Shown: one piece after another, positions 48,973-57,699 of the stretch
Layout of the letters: each line of letters begins with the position of its first letter
Numbering within the stretch: position 1 is the first letter of the stretch
NCBI RefSeq assembly: GCF_030811595.1
Contig: NZ_JAUSRB010000002.1
Span: forward strand, 124,001-188,000
From: Streptosporangium brasiliense
Lineage (GTDB): Bacteria > Actinomycetota > Actinomycetes > Streptosporangiales > Streptosporangiaceae
Length of the DNA: 64,000 nt
Direction of reading: 5' to 3'
Position numbers and translations under genes: made by a program
The notes under the pieces: model-generated
Told to the model about the DNA's origin: nothing
The model's input: only the letters and a program-made list of their open reading frames with translations
Database searches by the model: none

Positions 48973-49806
48973 GTGTCTCCAACGATCATCACGGTCCGCG
49001 ACGTCGGGGTGGAACTCGGCGGCAACCCCGTTCTCCGGACCGTCGGCCTGACGGCCGCGCCCGGCGAGATCGTCGCCGTGATCGGCGCGAACGGCGCGGG
49101 GAAGTCGACGCTGCTGCGCTGCCTGGCCGGGCTGCAGCCCCCCGGCTCGGGCGAGCTCGACGTCCTGGGCGGCCCACCGAGGGACGACTCCGCCTTCTGG
49201 CGTGACGTCGTCCTGGTGGGCGACGAGCCCGCCTGGTATCCGGGGCTGACCGCCCGTGAGCACCTGGAGCTGGTGCGCGCCGTCCACATGCCACCCCGGC
49301 TGGAGGTCGACGCGGCGCTGGAGCTGTTCGATCTGGAGCGGCGGGCGGACGCCTCACCGCTGACCCTCTCCACCGGCCAGCGGCAGCGGCTCTCGCTGGC
49401 GAGCGCCCTGCTCCGGCCGAGCCGGCTGCTCCTGCTCGACGAGCCCGAACGCGGGCTCGACTCCGCCTTCCGCCAGCGCCTGGCGGCGATCCTGATGGAC
49501 TACGCGGCCTCCGGCGGCACGGTGGTCATGGCCACCCACGATCTCGGGCTCGCCGGCGCCACCGGTGCCCGCCAGGCCGTACTGGCGGACGGACACCTGG
49601 ACGACGGGCGCACGGCGGCCGGGCGGGCCACGACCCCGCACCCGGACAACGGGCGCACGGGCGATGAGCGCGCGGCGGACGGGCGCGCAGGGACCGGGCA
49701 CGGGGGCGAAGGGACCGGGCACGGGGGCGAAGGGACCGGGCACGGGGGCGGAGGGCACGCGGCGGGCAGGGGCACAGCGGACGGACGCGCGGCGGGCGGG
49801 GCATGA
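48973..49806 (+). CDS. ABC transporter ATP-binding protein
   Basis: 277-aa ATPase with intact motifs: Walker A GANGAGKSTLL, signature LSTGQRQRLSLA, Walker B LLLLDEPERGLD and the H loop in MATHDLG. It powers the exporter formed with the next gene. The last about 75 residues are low-complexity Gly/Asp/His/Arg repeats, including GTGHGGE three times, and are not needed for the fold. The GTG at 48973 (VSPTIITVRDVGV) is chosen by the family start and the leaderless box. Substrate unknown. Confidence 0.9.
   Translation: MSPTIITVRDVGVELGGNPVLRTVGLTAAPGEIVAVIGANGAGKSTLLRCLAGLQPPGSGELDVLGGPPRDDSAFWRDVVLVGDEPAWYPGLTAREHLELVRAVHMPPRLEVDAALELFDLERRADASPLTLSTGQRQRLSLASALLRPSRLLLLDEPERGLDSAFRQRLAAILMDYAASGGTVVMATHDLGLAGATGARQAVLADGHLDDGRTAAGRATTPHPDNGRTGDERAADGRAGTGHGGEGTGHGGEGTGHGGGGHAAGRGTADGRAAGGA
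49690..49752 (+). repeat. 21-bp coding tandem repeat, 3 copies
   Basis: GGGACCGGGCACGGGGGCGA-A at 49690, 49711 and 49732 (one change in the last), in frame, encoding GTGHGGE in the ABC ATPase tail. Confidence 0.9.
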
Positions 49807-51311
49807 ACGGCGGGCAGGGCATGAGCGGCGTCCCGGCGATCCGCGCGTCCATCCGGTCGCGCCGCCGCACCTCCACGGGCTGGCTGGACCGCTACGCCGC
49901 CCTCTTCGGGCTGGCGATGGCGGCCGCCGTACTGGCCCACCCCGTCTCCTCCGCGCTGGCGGCCATGGTCCGGCAGCCCGATCCGTCCCGGATGGGGGCC
50001 GGAGTCGCCCTGGTCGCGCTGGCCTACACAGGCCTGCTCGCCGTCGCCCGCGTGGTGGGCCCGGTCGCGCTGACCGGCCCCGACGCCGCCTGGCTGCTGC
50101 TGTCCCCGCTGGACCGCCGGGAAGTGCTGGGACGGACCGCGAGGCTGCTCCTGCTGGTCTCGGTACCGGTCGGGGCCGCGCTGGGGATGGGCCTGCTCGC
50201 CGTCCTGGGCGCGCCGGACCAGCTGGCGGTACGGCTGGCCGCCGCCATGGTCCTGGGGGTGTCGGCGGCGGCCGGCGGGATGGCGCTGACCGTGCTCTCG
50301 CAGTCGTCGCAGACCTGGAACTCGTGGCTGAACGTGGCCCTCGTCGCGATCACCGTCCTGGCGGCGGCCGCGGCGCTATCGGCCTCGGGAGCCGCGCGCC
50401 GGTCCCTGCCCACCGTCGCGGCCGCGCCCGCGACGCCGGGCGCGGTCCTCGCGGGCGCGGCCGCCGTGGCGGCCGCCCTGCTCCTACGGCTGGCCTGGTC
50501 GTCCCTGGCCCGCATCCCGGCCCGGAGCCTGCTGGCCGCCTCCACCCGCGCCGGTCATGTGGCCGACGCGACAGTCGGCATGGATCCCGGCGCCCTGACC
50601 TGGATCGCCGAGGACAACCACTGGCGCGGGCGGGCCCTGCGCTCGCGGCCGTGGCCGCCGCTACCCGCCCCGCTGGCCCTGGCCTGGCAGGACTGGCGCC
50701 GCCTCGGCCGGCGCCCGGGACGGCCGGCCGCCCTGCTCGCAGCCGCCGCGCTGCCCCCGGTGGTGGCCCAGGCCACCGGGGGCATCAGCGCGATCACGGC
50801 GGGCGCCGTGCTCGCCGGTGCGCTGGCCGCCTCGGTGGCGGGCACCTCGGGCGCACGCCGCGACGCGGACAACCCGGGCCTGGCTCGCCTGCTCGGCGTC
50901 GACGCCCGTGCCGCCCTCACCGCCCGGGCGCTGCTGCCGGCACTGCTGAGCGCCGTCTGGCTCACCCTGGCCCTGACCGGCCTGACCCTGACCGGGATGC
51001 TCCCGGGAGGTCCGTGGTGGCTGTTCGGGCCGCTGGCCGCCCCGGCCCTCGCCGCCGCGGGCCTGCGGATGGCGCGGCGGCGTCCGATCGACCACGCGAT
51101 GCCGGTCATCGAGACGCCCGCCGGGGCGGTGCCCACCGGCCCGGTGCTGTGGGGAGTGACCGGCGCGGACCTCGCGGCGCTGGGCTGCCTCCCCCTGGCG
51201 CTGGCGCTGACCGTCGGACCGGCCGCGCTCGGCGGTTTCCTGGCCGCCCAGGCACTGGCGGGGGCCGCCGTCCTGTGCTGCTACCTGCTCCGCGCGGCGA
51301 AGAGCCCCTGA
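49803..51311 (+). CDS. DUF6297-like membrane protein (ABC exporter permease)
   Basis: 502-aa very hydrophobic protein with about 12 predicted helices and short Arg-rich loops, beginning in an ATGA overlap with the ATPase gene. Features such as LLLSPLDRREVLGRTARLLL and the central TWIAEDNHWRGRALRSRPWP fit actinobacterial DUF6297 proteins, thought to be the membrane half of an ABC exporter. The substrate is unknown. ATG 49821 is an alternative start. Confidence 0.75.
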   Translation: MNGGQGMSGVPAIRASIRSRRRTSTGWLDRYAALFGLAMAAAVLAHPVSSALAAMVRQPDPSRMGAGVALVALAYTGLLAVARVVGPVALTGPDAAWLLLSPLDRREVLGRTARLLLLVSVPVGAALGMGLLAVLGAPDQLAVRLAAAMVLGVSAAAGGMALTVLSQSSQTWNSWLNVALVAITVLAAAAALSASGAARRSLPTVAAAPATPGAVLAGAAAVAAALLLRLAWSSLARIPARSLLAASTRAGHVADATVGMDPGALTWIAEDNHWRGRALRSRPWPPLPAPLALAWQDWRRLGRRPGRPAALLAAAALPPVVAQATGGISAITAGAVLAGALAASVAGTSGARRDADNPGLARLLGVDARAALTARALLPALLSAVWLTLALTGLTLTGMLPGGPWWLFGPLAAPALAAAGLRMARRRPIDHAMPVIETPAGAVPTGPVLWGVTGADLAALGCLPLALALTVGPAALGGFLAAQALAGAAVLCCYLLRAAKSP

Positions 51312-51356
51312 GAGCACCCCGCGGAAAACCTGAGGCGGTCAGGGATCGGGCCGTCC

Positions 51357-51362
51357 TACGAT
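51357..51362 (+). promoter_or_regulatory. -10 box for a leaderless start of the LysE gene
   Basis: TACGAT, 6 nt before the ATG at 51369; identical to the box before the first VWA gene. Confidence 0.55.
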
Positions 51363-51368
51363 CCTGAT

Positions 51369-52013
51369 ATGCCAGATTTGACGACACTCGCCCTGTTCGC
51401 CGCGGCGACGCTCGCCCTGCTCCTCGTGCCGGGGCCCGCGGTGCTCTACATCGTGACCCGCAGCGTCGCCCAGGGCCGTGGCGCGGGCATCGTGTCGGTG
51501 CTCGGCATCCACCTCGGCTCCGTGGTCCACGTGGCCGCCGCCGCCCTCGGGGTCAGCGCCCTGCTGGCCGCCTCGGCGACCGCGTTCGCCGTGGTCAAGT
51601 ATCTGGGCGCGGCCTACCTGATCTGGCTGGGCGTCCGCAAGCTGATGTCCCGCCAGGACGACGCCGAGACCTCCGGGCCGCCGGTCGCCGACCGGTCCCG
51701 GATGTTCTGGGAGGGCTTCGTGGTCAACGTGCTCAACCCGAAGACCGCCATCTTCTTCCTGGCCTTCCTGCCGCACTTCACCGACCCCGCCCGGGGGCCG
51801 ATCGCCCCGCAGATCCTGCTGCTGGGCGCGGTCTGGATCGCGCTCGGCCTGGCCAGTGACGGCGCCTTCGCCCTGCTCGCCTCCGCCATGGCGGGCCGCC
51901 TGCGCCGCTCCGCCCGCGCCCGTCGCCGCCTGGACGTCACCAGCGGCGTGGTCTATCTCGGCCTGGGCGCCGTGGCCGCGTTCACCGGCGAGAGCGCCGC
52001 CGCCAAGGCGTAG
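51369..52013 (+). CDS. LysE/RhtB-family amino acid exporter
   Basis: 214-aa protein with six membrane helices. The family block LLVPGPAVLYIVTRSVAQGRGAG is near the N-terminus, followed by YLGAAYLIWLGVRKL and FWEGFVVNVLNPKTAIFFLAFLPHF, all typical of LysE/RhtB. It exports amino acids or homoserine lactone-like compounds. It is monocistronic, with a leaderless start, and is the last ordinary gene before the biosynthetic region. Confidence 0.93.
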   Translation: MPDLTTLALFAAATLALLLVPGPAVLYIVTRSVAQGRGAGIVSVLGIHLGSVVHVAAAALGVSALLAASATAFAVVKYLGAAYLIWLGVRKLMSRQDDAETSGPPVADRSRMFWEGFVVNVLNPKTAIFFLAFLPHFTDPARGPIAPQILLLGAVWIALGLASDGAFALLASAMAGRLRRSARARRRLDVTSGVVYLGLGAVAAFTGESAAAKA

Positions 52014-52455
52014 GGCCCATCTCCCGTCGCCGGGAGGCCCGGCGGCCCCGGCCGTCATCCGTCCGCGGCCTTCCATGGACGCCGGCGTCCGGGGACGGGG
52101 AATGCAGTCCGCATTTTATGGATATATCAGCATAAATAATTATTCATGGCACGCGTTCGCCGGCCGCCCGTCGGCGCGCCCGGCGGTGAGGGACGACCTC
52201 GGGGCTGGAGTCGCTGCGGAGTTGGAGTCGTCGGATTGGAGTCGTCGCGGTTGCGAGCAGGTCGGGCCGGCGCCTCCTGCCGCAGGTGGCCCGGCACCGC
52301 GGCACCCCAGGACCATTCCGCTCACCCATATCCGGGGTTTATAAGACGCAATCAGCCGTTAAATAACGAAATTCAAGTTGGCCGGCCAGGAATGTCGCAC
52401 GCATTCTTCGCCCCACGCTCTGTTCAGGCCGCCGAATAGGAGCGACTATCGGACC
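52014..52455. other. Intergenic spacer at the edge of the biosynthetic region
   Basis: 442 bp without a convincing gene. Two AT-rich islands stand out from the high-GC background: 52113-52146 (ATGGATATATCAGCATAAAT, then AATTATT palindrome) and 52335-52377 (TTTATAAGACG, GTTAAATAACGAAATT). They probably hold the promoter of the LuxE/LuxC pair. An 80-codon frame from 52102 lacks a good ribosome site and family features. Confidence 0.6.
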
Positions 52456-53700
52456 GTGCCCGGTCCGAATCCACGGCTGACGGCCGTCCCCGATGTGCAG
52501 GCCCTGCTCGTCTGCACCAGGCTCTGGTCCACGGGAGCCCCGATCGACGAGGGGGCGGCGGCCCGCCTCAGAGAGGCCGTCCTCGTCGGCAACCACCGTC
52601 GCTACGCCGCCGCCATCCCCGCCTACGCCGCGCTGGTCGACGAGTCGCCCGCCGCCCCGGCGGTCACCGTGGCCGACATCCGTGACAGGTTCCTGGTCAC
52701 CGACGGACTCTTCAAGAGCTACGACCCGGCCTGGCTGGAGGACGCGCCGGCCGAGCTGACCCGCTGGCTGGGGTCGATCTTCACCGAGCGGCTCACCGAC
52801 CTGGACCTCGCCACCGGCGACATCAGCCAGTGGCGCGCGGCCCTGAAGCGGCACGGGGTCTACGTCACCTTCTCCAGCGGCACCGGCGGGCGGCCGTCCC
52901 TCGTGCCGAGGGACCGCCCGACCCTCGCCGCCCTCCGCGCCTGTTCCGGCGTGCGGCTGCCCTGGACGCTCCGCGCGGGGACCTACGACTTCCTCCAGCT
53001 CGTCACCCCCGGGCTGGGCCTCGGCATCCAGTCGGGGGCCGCCGGCCTGGCCGCCGGCGCCGTGCGCGTCCACCACCTGCGGGCCGCCCCGTTCGACCTG
53101 CGCTCCCTCGCGGGCGGCCCCGGCCCGCCGGGCGCCCCCGACCACGACGCGGCGGCCGACTTCCTGGCACGGTCCGAGCGGCCCGTGCTGGTGTTCGGGA
53201 CGCCCGCGGAAGTCTCCGATCTCATCGATCACCTCGCGTCGGCGGGCCGGCACGTACGGCTGCTCCCGGGCAGTCAGGTGGTCACCGGCGGCGGCTGGAA
53301 GGGCCGCACCGCGATCCGGCGGGAGGAGCTGGTCGAGGGGGTCCGCGACCGCCTCGGCGTGCCGCCCGGCCGGTGCGTCGACACCTACTCCACCTCGGAG
53401 CTGAACACGGTCTTCCTGACCTGCGTCAACGATCGCTACCACATCCCTCCGTGCGTCGAGCCGGTCGTCGTGGACGACCTCCTGGTCCCCGTCGACGGCG
53501 ACGACGTGGTGGGCAGGCTGGCCGTGCTGGACCCGTTCGCCCTCTCCTACCCGGGGTCCGTCGTGACCGGCGACGCCGTACGGCTCCGCCGCGACCCGTG
53601 CGGATGCGGCCTGGCGGGACCGACCCTGGCCGCCCCCATCGTGCGGGCCGCCGGGGCCGGAGAGCGCGGATGCGCCACCGTGGAAGGGGGGGCGGGGTGA
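52456..53700 (+). CDS. LuxE-like acyl-protein synthetase
   Basis: 414-aa adenylating enzyme of the LuxE/PaaK superfamily, which activates a carboxylic acid with ATP and passes the acyl group to a Cys or a partner reductase. Visible motifs: TFSSGTGGRPS (about 138-148, phosphate-binding loop), the LuxE-type GGGWKGRTAI (about 277-286) and VDTYSTSELN (about 313-322). A CGCG-type Cys pair (DPCGCGLAGP) lies near the C-terminus. The GTG at 52456 is tentative (AGGAG 13 nt upstream); a TTG at 52378 in the same frame has no ribosome site. It is coupled to the LuxC-like gene at the stop. Confidence 0.85.
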   Translation: MPGPNPRLTAVPDVQALLVCTRLWSTGAPIDEGAAARLREAVLVGNHRRYAAAIPAYAALVDESPAAPAVTVADIRDRFLVTDGLFKSYDPAWLEDAPAELTRWLGSIFTERLTDLDLATGDISQWRAALKRHGVYVTFSSGTGGRPSLVPRDRPTLAALRACSGVRLPWTLRAGTYDFLQLVTPGLGLGIQSGAAGLAAGAVRVHHLRAAPFDLRSLAGGPGPPGAPDHDAAADFLARSERPVLVFGTPAEVSDLIDHLASAGRHVRLLPGSQVVTGGGWKGRTAIRREELVEGVRDRLGVPPGRCVDTYSTSELNTVFLTCVNDRYHIPPCVEPVVVDDLLVPVDGDDVVGRLAVLDPFALSYPGSVVTGDAVRLRRDPCGCGLAGPTLAAPIVRAAGAGERGCATVEGGAG

Positions 53701-55247
53701 TGCTCGACGCCCGCACGGTGGCCGGGACGCAGGTCGTCCGGCTCCCGGCCGTGGTGCGGGGGGAAGTGGTGATGCCGCCCTGGCCCCGGGTGGCCGACGT
53801 CGGCCGGGCCGTCGCCGAGCGGGGGTCGCGCCGTGTCCAGGGCCCGACCGCCGACGGCTGCCACCTGATCGGGCGGGCGGTGGTGGACCGCGACACCCTC
53901 CAGCTCACCGGTGAGACGCAGGTGCTCGTGCTCCCCGCCCCGGACGCCTCCTCGCTGCCCGAACCGGACCCCGCGGGCGCGCTGCTGGAGCTGGCCCGCA
54001 CGCCCCTGGCGGAGGTCCTCACCTTCGTGGACGCGATCGGGGCGGCGCTGCGGTCGGGCTCTCCGGAGGCGGCCGAGGCGGGGGCGTTGCTGGCGGCGAC
54101 CTCGCTGGTCGCCGACCGCGCGCACCGCGCCTTCCTCGCCCAGCTGCCCTCGCTCTTCGACGGCGCCGCCGTCGGCCGCATGATCGAGCGCGATCTCGGG
54201 ACGGCCTCGCTCGACACCTGGCGGAAGATCGACGAGACGACCGTCTCCGGAGTGACCGCCCGTTTCGCGGACCACATCTGCGAGGTGCCGCCCGCGCTGC
54301 GCGCCTTCCCCACCAGGCAGCTCCACCTGACCGCGGGCAACGCCCCCGTGGTGCCGGTGGTCTCCCTGCTGTGGGCGTGGGCGACCAGGGGGGCCTGCGT
54401 CGTCAAACCCGCCGCCGAGGCCGCCGCACTCGTCGTCGCGCTGGGCGCGGCGCTGCGGGACACCGACCCCGCCCACCCGCTGGCCAGGCACACCACTCTC
54501 GCCTACTGGCGGGGCGGCGACCAACGGATGGAGGCGACCCTGCTCGCCGACGGAGCCTTCGACCGGCGGGTCGTCTGGGGAGGCGCCGAGACCGTCCGCA
54601 GCGTGACGGCCCGCGGCGGGGCCACCGACACCCTGGTCATGGGGCCGCGGTTCTCACTGAGCATGATCGGCGCCGAGCTGCTGCGGGCGGATCCGGAGGC
54701 CGCGGCCCGCCGCGCCGCGGTCGACTCGCTGATCGCCAATCAGGCCGCCTGCACCTCCTCGCTGCTGCACGTCGTGGAGTGCGACACCGCCACGGCCGAC
54801 GACTACGCGCGCACGCTCGCCCGGGTGCTGGCCGAGTGGGACAGGGCGCTGCCGCACCGGCCCTCGCCGCAGGCCCAGGGACACCTCACCCGGCTGCGCA
54901 GGGGGCTGCTCGGCACCGGGCGCTGGCATGTCAACGGCGACTGGCCCGAGGTGTCGTCGGCGGTCGTGCGCGTCGACGGCGCCTTCGACCTCGCCCACCA
55001 TCCCGGCTCCCGGCTCGTCCTGGTGCGCGCGGTCGACGACCTGCGCCGGGCGCTCCCGTCGCTGGGGCCGGCCGTATCGACGGTCGGGGTGGCTCCGGAG
55101 GGGACCCGGCTCGCCCTGCGGGACGCCATCGCCGCCCGCGGGGTGGACAACGTCGTCCCGCTCGGCGCCGCCGAACACGGATACGCCGGGCGCCCGCACG
55201 ACGGCATGCGGGTGCTCAACCGGCTGGTCCGGTGGGTCAACGGCTGA
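53700..55247 (+). CDS. LuxC-like acyl reductase
   Basis: 515-aa protein of the LuxC acyl-CoA/acyl-protein reductase family (aldehyde dehydrogenase fold), reducing a bound acyl thioester to an aldehyde with NAD(P)H. The catalytic Cys351 is in NQAACTSSLLHVVE. HLTAGNAPVVPVVSLLWAWA and RGACVVKPAAEAA are family blocks. The start is at ATG 53700, overlapping the LuxE stop (a GTG 3 nt earlier is equally possible). There are no LuxA/LuxB luciferase genes, so the aldehyde must serve another purpose. The 3' end overlaps the convergent hydrolase gene by 11 bp. Confidence 0.87.
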   Translation: MLDARTVAGTQVVRLPAVVRGEVVMPPWPRVADVGRAVAERGSRRVQGPTADGCHLIGRAVVDRDTLQLTGETQVLVLPAPDASSLPEPDPAGALLELARTPLAEVLTFVDAIGAALRSGSPEAAEAGALLAATSLVADRAHRAFLAQLPSLFDGAAVGRMIERDLGTASLDTWRKIDETTVSGVTARFADHICEVPPALRAFPTRQLHLTAGNAPVVPVVSLLWAWATRGACVVKPAAEAAALVVALGAALRDTDPAHPLARHTTLAYWRGGDQRMEATLLADGAFDRRVVWGGAETVRSVTARGGATDTLVMGPRFSLSMIGAELLRADPEAAARRAAVDSLIANQAACTSSLLHVVECDTATADDYARTLARVLAEWDRALPHRPSPQAQGHLTRLRRGLLGTGRWHVNGDWPEVSSAVVRVDGAFDLAHHPGSRLVLVRAVDDLRRALPSLGPAVSTVGVAPEGTRLALRDAIAARGVDNVVPLGAAEHGYAGRPHDGMRVLNRLVRWVNG

Positions 55248-56229
55248 CTTCCGCCGGGGCGGGGTCCGGCGGCCCGCCGTGCTCCGCCCCGGCGAGGTGC
55301 GCGCCGACGATCCGCAGGGCGGCGCGTGGCTCCTCGAGCAGGGCGAGGTGTCCCGTGCCGGGGAGCACCCGCAGGGCGCCGCCGGGGGCCGCCGCCGCGA
55401 TCGTCTCGGCGCAGGCGCGGTGCGCCGGGAGCTCGCCGTCGCCCACCAGCACCAGGAGGGGGGCGGCCACCGCGGACAGGCGCGCCACCGGCTGCCGCGG
55501 CTCCAGGAGAGGGCGGATGCCGGCGCCGGCGAGCTCGTCCCAGGCGTGCCGGCCGATGACGTCGGCGAGCGCGGAGTGCGCCGCGGGGCGTGCCGCGATC
55601 CCGCCGAAGATCGGTCGGCACGACATCCAGAGCGCGGCCGTCCGCGCCCTCGAACCGGCGCTCCGGTGGAGCAGGGCGAGATCGAGGTAGTGGCGCTCGA
55701 CCGCCCGCTCCTGCGGGCCACCGGCGTAGGACGGCGCGGCGAGCGTCCAGGAGGCGAACGCGCGCGGGTGGCGTAGCGCCATCTCCAGGGCGACGACGGT
55801 GCCGAAGGACAGCGCGACGACGTGCCGGACCCCCGCCTCCAGCGCGCGGCCCGCCAGCAGGTCGGCCAGCGCGGCGCGGTCCTCCCCGCCGCGCAGCGGC
55901 CTCGACCGCCCGTGCCAGGGGAGGTCGACCGCCACGTGCCCGCGGCCCGGCAGGTGCCTCCAGAGCGGTGGCCAGATGGCGGCGCCCATCGTGTAACCGT
56001 GCAGCCACAGCACGCCGCCGCCCCGGCCCGTGTCGTCATCCCGGCCCGTGTCGTCACCCCGGCCCGCACCGCCGCCCCGGCCGCTCCCGATGACGGCCAG
56101 GCCGTCCCAGTCACCGGTGACGGCCGGCCCGGCCTGACCGGTCGGGTCGCCGCCGGGCGGGCCGGTCGGGTCACCGCCGGCCTGACCGGGCGGGTCACCG
56201 CCGGGCGGGCCGGGAGGGGCGCCGTTCAC
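55237..56229 (-). CDS. Alpha/beta hydrolase
   Basis: 330-aa hydrolase. Catalytic Ser in ALSFGTVVA (nucleophile elbow, first Gly replaced by Ala), acid in LVGDGELP, and His in LPGTGHLALLEE; the oxyanion block is LWLHGYTMGAA. The first about 55 residues are Gly/Asp/Pro-rich repeats (GGDPTGPPG, GGDPTGQAG) plus a GRGDDTGRDDDTGRGG stretch, probably disordered. The GTG start overlaps the Rieske gene stop (GTGA). It could release an acyl chain, as LuxD does in lux operons, or process a peptide or ester; this is inference from neighbours. Confidence 0.85.
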   Translation of the reverse strand: MNGAPPGPPGGDPPGQAGGDPTGPPGGDPTGQAGPAVTGDWDGLAVIGSGRGGGAGRGDDTGRDDDTGRGGGVLWLHGYTMGAAIWPPLWRHLPGRGHVAVDLPWHGRSRPLRGGEDRAALADLLAGRALEAGVRHVVALSFGTVVALEMALRHPRAFASWTLAAPSYAGGPQERAVERHYLDLALLHRSAGSRARTAALWMSCRPIFGGIAARPAAHSALADVIGRHAWDELAGAGIRPLLEPRQPVARLSAVAAPLLVLVGDGELPAHRACAETIAAAAPGGALRVLPGTGHLALLEEPRAALRIVGAHLAGAEHGGPPDPAPAEVSR

Positions 56230-57146
56230 CGGCCGGCGCCGAACTGCCGGCAGTAGGCCCGGTAGGCGCGCACGAGATCGTCGCCTTCGGTGTATCGGGG
56301 GACGACCGAGGTGTCGAGGTGCTCCCAGATCACCACGTCCTGCTCGAAGGCCGTGCGGCTGCCGCTGACGAGCGAGGCCACCTCGCGGACGGTCAAGGGC
56401 CCGCCGGCCCTCGTGCGGGGCACCGCGACCGTCACCCGGACCGTCGAGGTCCCGTCGCACGCGGGGGTGGCCGCGGTGATGACGACGTTGGGCTCCTCCG
56501 GCGGCCCCAATTCCGTGGCCACCAGGTTGGGGCTGAACACCAGGGCGCGGAACCGCGCCCTGGCCGGGTCTCCCTCCGGCTCGGCCGCCTGCCAGCGGTT
56601 GGGGCGCGCCATGTCGAGGTCTCCTTCGACGCGGAGCGGCCCGCCCTCGGCCGGGTGGACGCTCAGCCGGGGACGCCTGTCGAGGCCGTGGACGGGGGCG
56701 AAATGGTCGGCGTCGAAGACGTTCTCGATGACGTATTCCGCCGGGACTCTCACCCGTAACGAGAATCCCGACACGATCCGGTGGCTCCGCTGCAGGCCGT
56801 CCAGGAATCCTTCGAGCCCGGTGTCGCACGACGGATCGGACAGGACGAAAAGGCCGCCGGCCCGGACCGTCGAACGGTGACGGCCGACCTGGAAACGGCC
56901 TCCCCCGTCGCCCCCTAATTGCACCCTGTGTCCATGGAAAGGGCAAATGATTGCATTTCCATCGACCTTTCCACCATATCCGAGATGAGCACCTCTATGC
57001 GGACATATCGCATCATAAACCCCCACGTCACCGCCCTCCCGGACGGCGATCAGCGGACGGCCCCCGAGGTCGAGAGGTGTGACGCCGTCACCGATGTCGG
57101 CGCCGAACGCCAGCTGCGTCCACCCTGAGGAGATCGACAATTCCAT
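56226..57146 (-). CDS. Rieske nonheme-iron oxygenase
   Basis: 306-aa oxygenase. The N-terminal Rieske [2Fe-2S] cluster has CPHRGAHLG (Cys48, His50) and CPFHGHRV (Cys68, His71). The C-terminal catalytic domain contains ENVFDADHFAPVHGL with iron ligands His148 and His153. It needs a separate reductase, which is not in view. Such enzymes hydroxylate, desaturate or cyclise small molecules and some RiPP precursors. The ATG at 57146 has AAAGGGG close by. It is transcribed divergently from the precursor peptide operon. Confidence 0.9.
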   Translation of the reverse strand: MELSISSGWTQLAFGADIGDGVTPLDLGGRPLIAVREGGDVGVYDAICPHRGAHLGYGGKVDGNAIICPFHGHRVQLGGDGGGRFQVGRHRSTVRAGGLFVLSDPSCDTGLEGFLDGLQRSHRIVSGFSLRVRVPAEYVIENVFDADHFAPVHGLDRRPRLSVHPAEGGPLRVEGDLDMARPNRWQAAEPEGDPARARFRALVFSPNLVATELGPPEEPNVVITAATPACDGTSTVRVTVAVPRTRAGGPLTVREVASLVSGSRTAFEQDVVIWEHLDTSVVPRYTEGDDLVRAYRAYCRQFGAGR

Positions 57147-57217
57147 CCCCTTTCCGTTGGTCGGGACCCGCGGAGTCTCTCGCCTTAAAAATCAATTGTG
57201 CGGATGATTACCGGCCA

Positions 57218-57246
57218 TTGCTTGTCATGCCCCAAAAGCTTATGGT
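57218..57246 (+). promoter_or_regulatory. Promoter of the precursor peptide operon
   Basis: TTGCTT (57218-57223), a 17-bp spacer and TATGGT (57241-57246) within an AT-richer divergent intergenic region. The predicted start is about 29 nt before the ATG at 57282. Confidence 0.55.
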
Positions 57247-57281
57247 ACAGGCACAGCGCCCAATCGAAAGAGGCGATCAGA

Positions 57282-57695
57282 ATGACCGAGAACAATCCGT
57301 TCAAAGATCTCTCCGGAGTGCCCGAAAGGTCACCGGACGACCTTCAGCGCGCGGAGAACCTCAGGAAGAAGGAGCAGCTGCGGACCGTCGGCGACCTGGG
57401 TCTGGCCGACCCCGGCGAGCTGGAGCAGCTGCCCCAGATCCGCGACCTGACGGTCAACGACCTCAACGACCTCGCCGCCGAGTTCAGCGGCATCCCCACC
57501 GGCAACCGCCGCGTCACGTCGCTGACCCTCGACGACCTCCAGGACCTGGAGGGCGTGTTCTTCGACTTCAAGCGGTCCGTCGGCGGCGAGCTCATCCGGA
57601 ACGGAGGCGCGGTGAGCAGCGTCGACGTCTCGTGCTGCTGCTGCACCCCCTGCTGCTGCTGCGCGGCGGCCGACATGGCCCACACGGCCTCCTAG
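57282..57695 (+). CDS. TOMM/LAP precursor peptide with Cys-rich core
   Basis: 137-aa ribosomal precursor. The long acidic leader (1 to about 110) contains two copies of a helical motif: LTVNDLNDLAAEF (56-68) and LTLDDLQDLEGVF (81-93). The C-terminal core after GGAVSSVDVS is CCCC-TP-CCCC (Cys118-121 and 124-127), then AAADMAHTAS. Stretches of Cys are typical substrates for cyclodehydration to thiazol(in)es, and the modifying enzymes follow directly. Cleavage after the GG/GGA near 108-110 is likely but no protease is visible. AAAGAGG precedes the ATG. I do not recognise the exact product. Confidence 0.88.
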   Translation: MTENNPFKDLSGVPERSPDDLQRAENLRKKEQLRTVGDLGLADPGELEQLPQIRDLTVNDLNDLAAEFSGIPTGNRRVTSLTLDDLQDLEGVFFDFKRSVGGELIRNGGAVSSVDVSCCCCTPCCCCAAADMAHTAS

Positions 57696-57699
57696 CACC

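Noticed and set aside
52102..52344. 80-codon frame in the spacer before the LuxE gene
   Set aside because: Starts in an AT-rich island, has no good ribosome site, and its translation has no recognisable feature.
52456..55247. Bioluminescence (lux) operon
   Set aside because: LuxC- and LuxE-like genes only; no LuxA/LuxB luciferase subunits or LuxG nearby.
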